Shown piece by piece: positions 4,691-5,214 of a DNA stretch of 5,214 nt. Made by a program: the position numbers and the translations under genes. Source of the DNA: Coriobacteriales bacterium (lineage in GTDB: Bacteria; Actinomycetota; Coriobacteriia; Coriobacteriales; UBA8131); assembly GCA_031254255.1 (NCBI GenBank), contig JAIRUT010000012.1:1-5214 (forward strand), read 5' to 3'. The notes under the pieces are model-generated. The model saw only the letters and a program-made list of their open reading frames with translations, ran no database searches and had not been told where the DNA came from. Every line of letters begins with the position of its first letter. Within the stretch, counting starts at the first letter, position 1.

Positions 4691-4726
4691 GCCATCCATA
4701 TCCCCAAAGAACAATTGTGAGCTTAT

Positions 4727-4755
4727 GCAAAAGCTGCCTACTTTTGCTTAGCAGC
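4727..4755. terminator. Weak bidirectional stem-loop between brnA and arsM
   Basis: Two alternative hairpins overlap in the convergent gap. GCAAAAG/CTTTTGC (4727-4733, 4741-4747) has a 7-nt loop. GCTGC/GCAGC (4733-4737, 4751-4755) is flanked by AAAA on the left and TTTT on the right, so each strand ends in a short T-run. The second extends into the last codons of the ArsM gene. The stems are short, so only weak termination is plausible. Confidence 0.38.
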
Positions 4756-5214
4756 ATTTTCCGCAGTGTTCACCGTCGTCTGTGTACATGCCTGCCAGGG
4801 GGCTGCCTGAGGAGGTGCCGTCGGAAGGGCCGCTGCTGCTGACGGTGCAGCTTCCGCCCCCGCTGCTGCCCGCACTGCTGCTGCAACCGCCACCTCCACT
4901 GCCACCGGAGCAATTGAAGGTGCCGAAATGGGTGAAGCGGTCGCCGATTACCTTGAAGGCTTTGGCGAAGCGTGTCTCGCTGAGGATGGCTGCGGTGTTT
5001 CCGCAGACCAAGACCGGTTTTCCGGTGACAAAGCGGTGGTGGTTGTCGAGGTCGAAGGCATGGGGGTATCCGGGAATCGCGCCTTGGTAATAGGCCACCT
5101 GTCCGTAGTCCTCACAGCAATCCTCCAGCATCGGGATCTTGAAGGCCCGGACTGTTCGGGAAGTGAACTGGATATTGCCAGTCAAAAATGCAATCTCGGG
5201 ATTGTCAATACTCA
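4748..5214 (-). CDS. arsM: Arsenite S-adenosylmethionine methyltransferase, C-terminal part (partial, N-terminus outside window)
   Basis: 154 residues are visible, ending at TAA 4750-4748; the frame is open to the right edge. ArsM methylates trivalent arsenic using S-adenosylmethionine; the methyltransferase domain lies outside the window. Residues 1-101 match the ArsM C-terminal domain as I know it: SIDNPEIAFLTGNIQF, FKIPMLEDCCEDYGQVAYYQ, then HRFVTGKPVLVCGNTAAILS and DRFTHFGTFNC. The Cys in EDCCEDYGQ and in VCGNTA correspond to the pair known to bind As(III) with an N-terminal cysteine. After FNC (residue 101) comes a tail of about 53 residues rich in Gly and Ser with scattered Cys, ending GEHCGKCC. 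That tail is unusual and may bind metal or arsenic. A TTG at 5185 could be mistaken for a start, but family similarity continues upstream of it. It may belong to an arsenic-resistance operon beyond the window. Confidence 0.87.
   Translation of the reverse strand, partial: SIDNPEIAFLTGNIQFTSRTVRAFKIPMLEDCCEDYGQVAYYQGAIPGYPHAFDLDNHHRFVTGKPVLVCGNTAAILSETRFAKAFKVIGDRFTHFGTFNCSGGSGGGGCSSSAGSSGGGSCTVSSSGPSDGTSSGSPLAGMYTDDGEHCGKCC

Noticed and set aside
4782..5090. Proline/leucine-rich plus-strand frame
   Set aside because: It is the complement of the Gly/Ser/Cys tail and conserved domain of ArsM; the minus strand is the recognisable protein.
1..5214. CRISPR array, rRNA genes, riboswitches
   Set aside because: No regularly spaced direct repeats, no conserved rRNA stretches and no riboswitch core recognised.

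Overview
The window looks like accessory DNA from a Gram-positive anaerobe, most likely a Bacillota/Clostridia member. Grounds: strong AGGAGG/GGGAGGTGA-type ribosome binding sites, a Clostridia-style ECF sigma/zinc-finger anti-sigma pair, a sigma-70-like small protein of the kind carried by integrative conjugative elements (ICEs), and a Fst/par-type small toxin locus. Host and mobility are inferences; no integrase, relaxase or attachment site is inside the window.

Layout. (1) 1-765, minus strand: three small genes typical of a conjugative-element regulatory module. They encode a 62-aa protein, a 36-aa protein, and the start of a sigma-70 region-4-like protein that runs off the left edge. The 36-aa frame is separated from the sigma-like frame only by one in-frame TGA plus an open linker. 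(2) 766-1867: about 1.1 kb without a convincing gene. It holds several hairpins, including a near-perfect 54-bp inverted repeat at 1460-1513. (3) 1868-3475, minus strand: a two-gene operon of an ECF sigma factor and a multi-pass anti-sigma factor with a zinc-binding H-x3-C-x2-C motif. The genes overlap by ATGA, and a TGTAAC-N16-CGTCTA promoter in front suggests autoregulation. (4) 3565-3873: a compact unlabelled locus. A 39-aa membrane peptide with a basic tail is encoded on the minus strand, and an ~80-nt RNA runs convergently on the plus strand with its own promoter and Rho-independent terminator. The RNA carries a CACTCCT element complementary to the toxin Shine-Dalgarno. This is the arrangement of a type I (Fst/par-like) toxin-antitoxin system. 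(5) 3964-4020: a 57-bp relict of a second brnA-like antitoxin gene. (6) 4064-4690, plus strand: a BrnT/BrnA type II toxin-antitoxin operon with candidate operators. (7) 4748-5214, minus strand: the C-terminal part of an arsenite S-adenosylmethionine methyltransferase (ArsM) with an unusual Gly/Ser/Cys-rich tail ending HCGKCC; it runs off the right edge.

Together: two addiction modules of different types and a relict of a third, an envelope-type sigma/anti-sigma switch, an arsenic-detoxification enzyme and an ICE-like sigma protein read as cargo and maintenance functions of a mobile element. The strongest new observation is the type I toxin-antitoxin locus at 3565-3873. Its two convergent transcripts appear to start from mirrored copies of the same -10/leader sequence.
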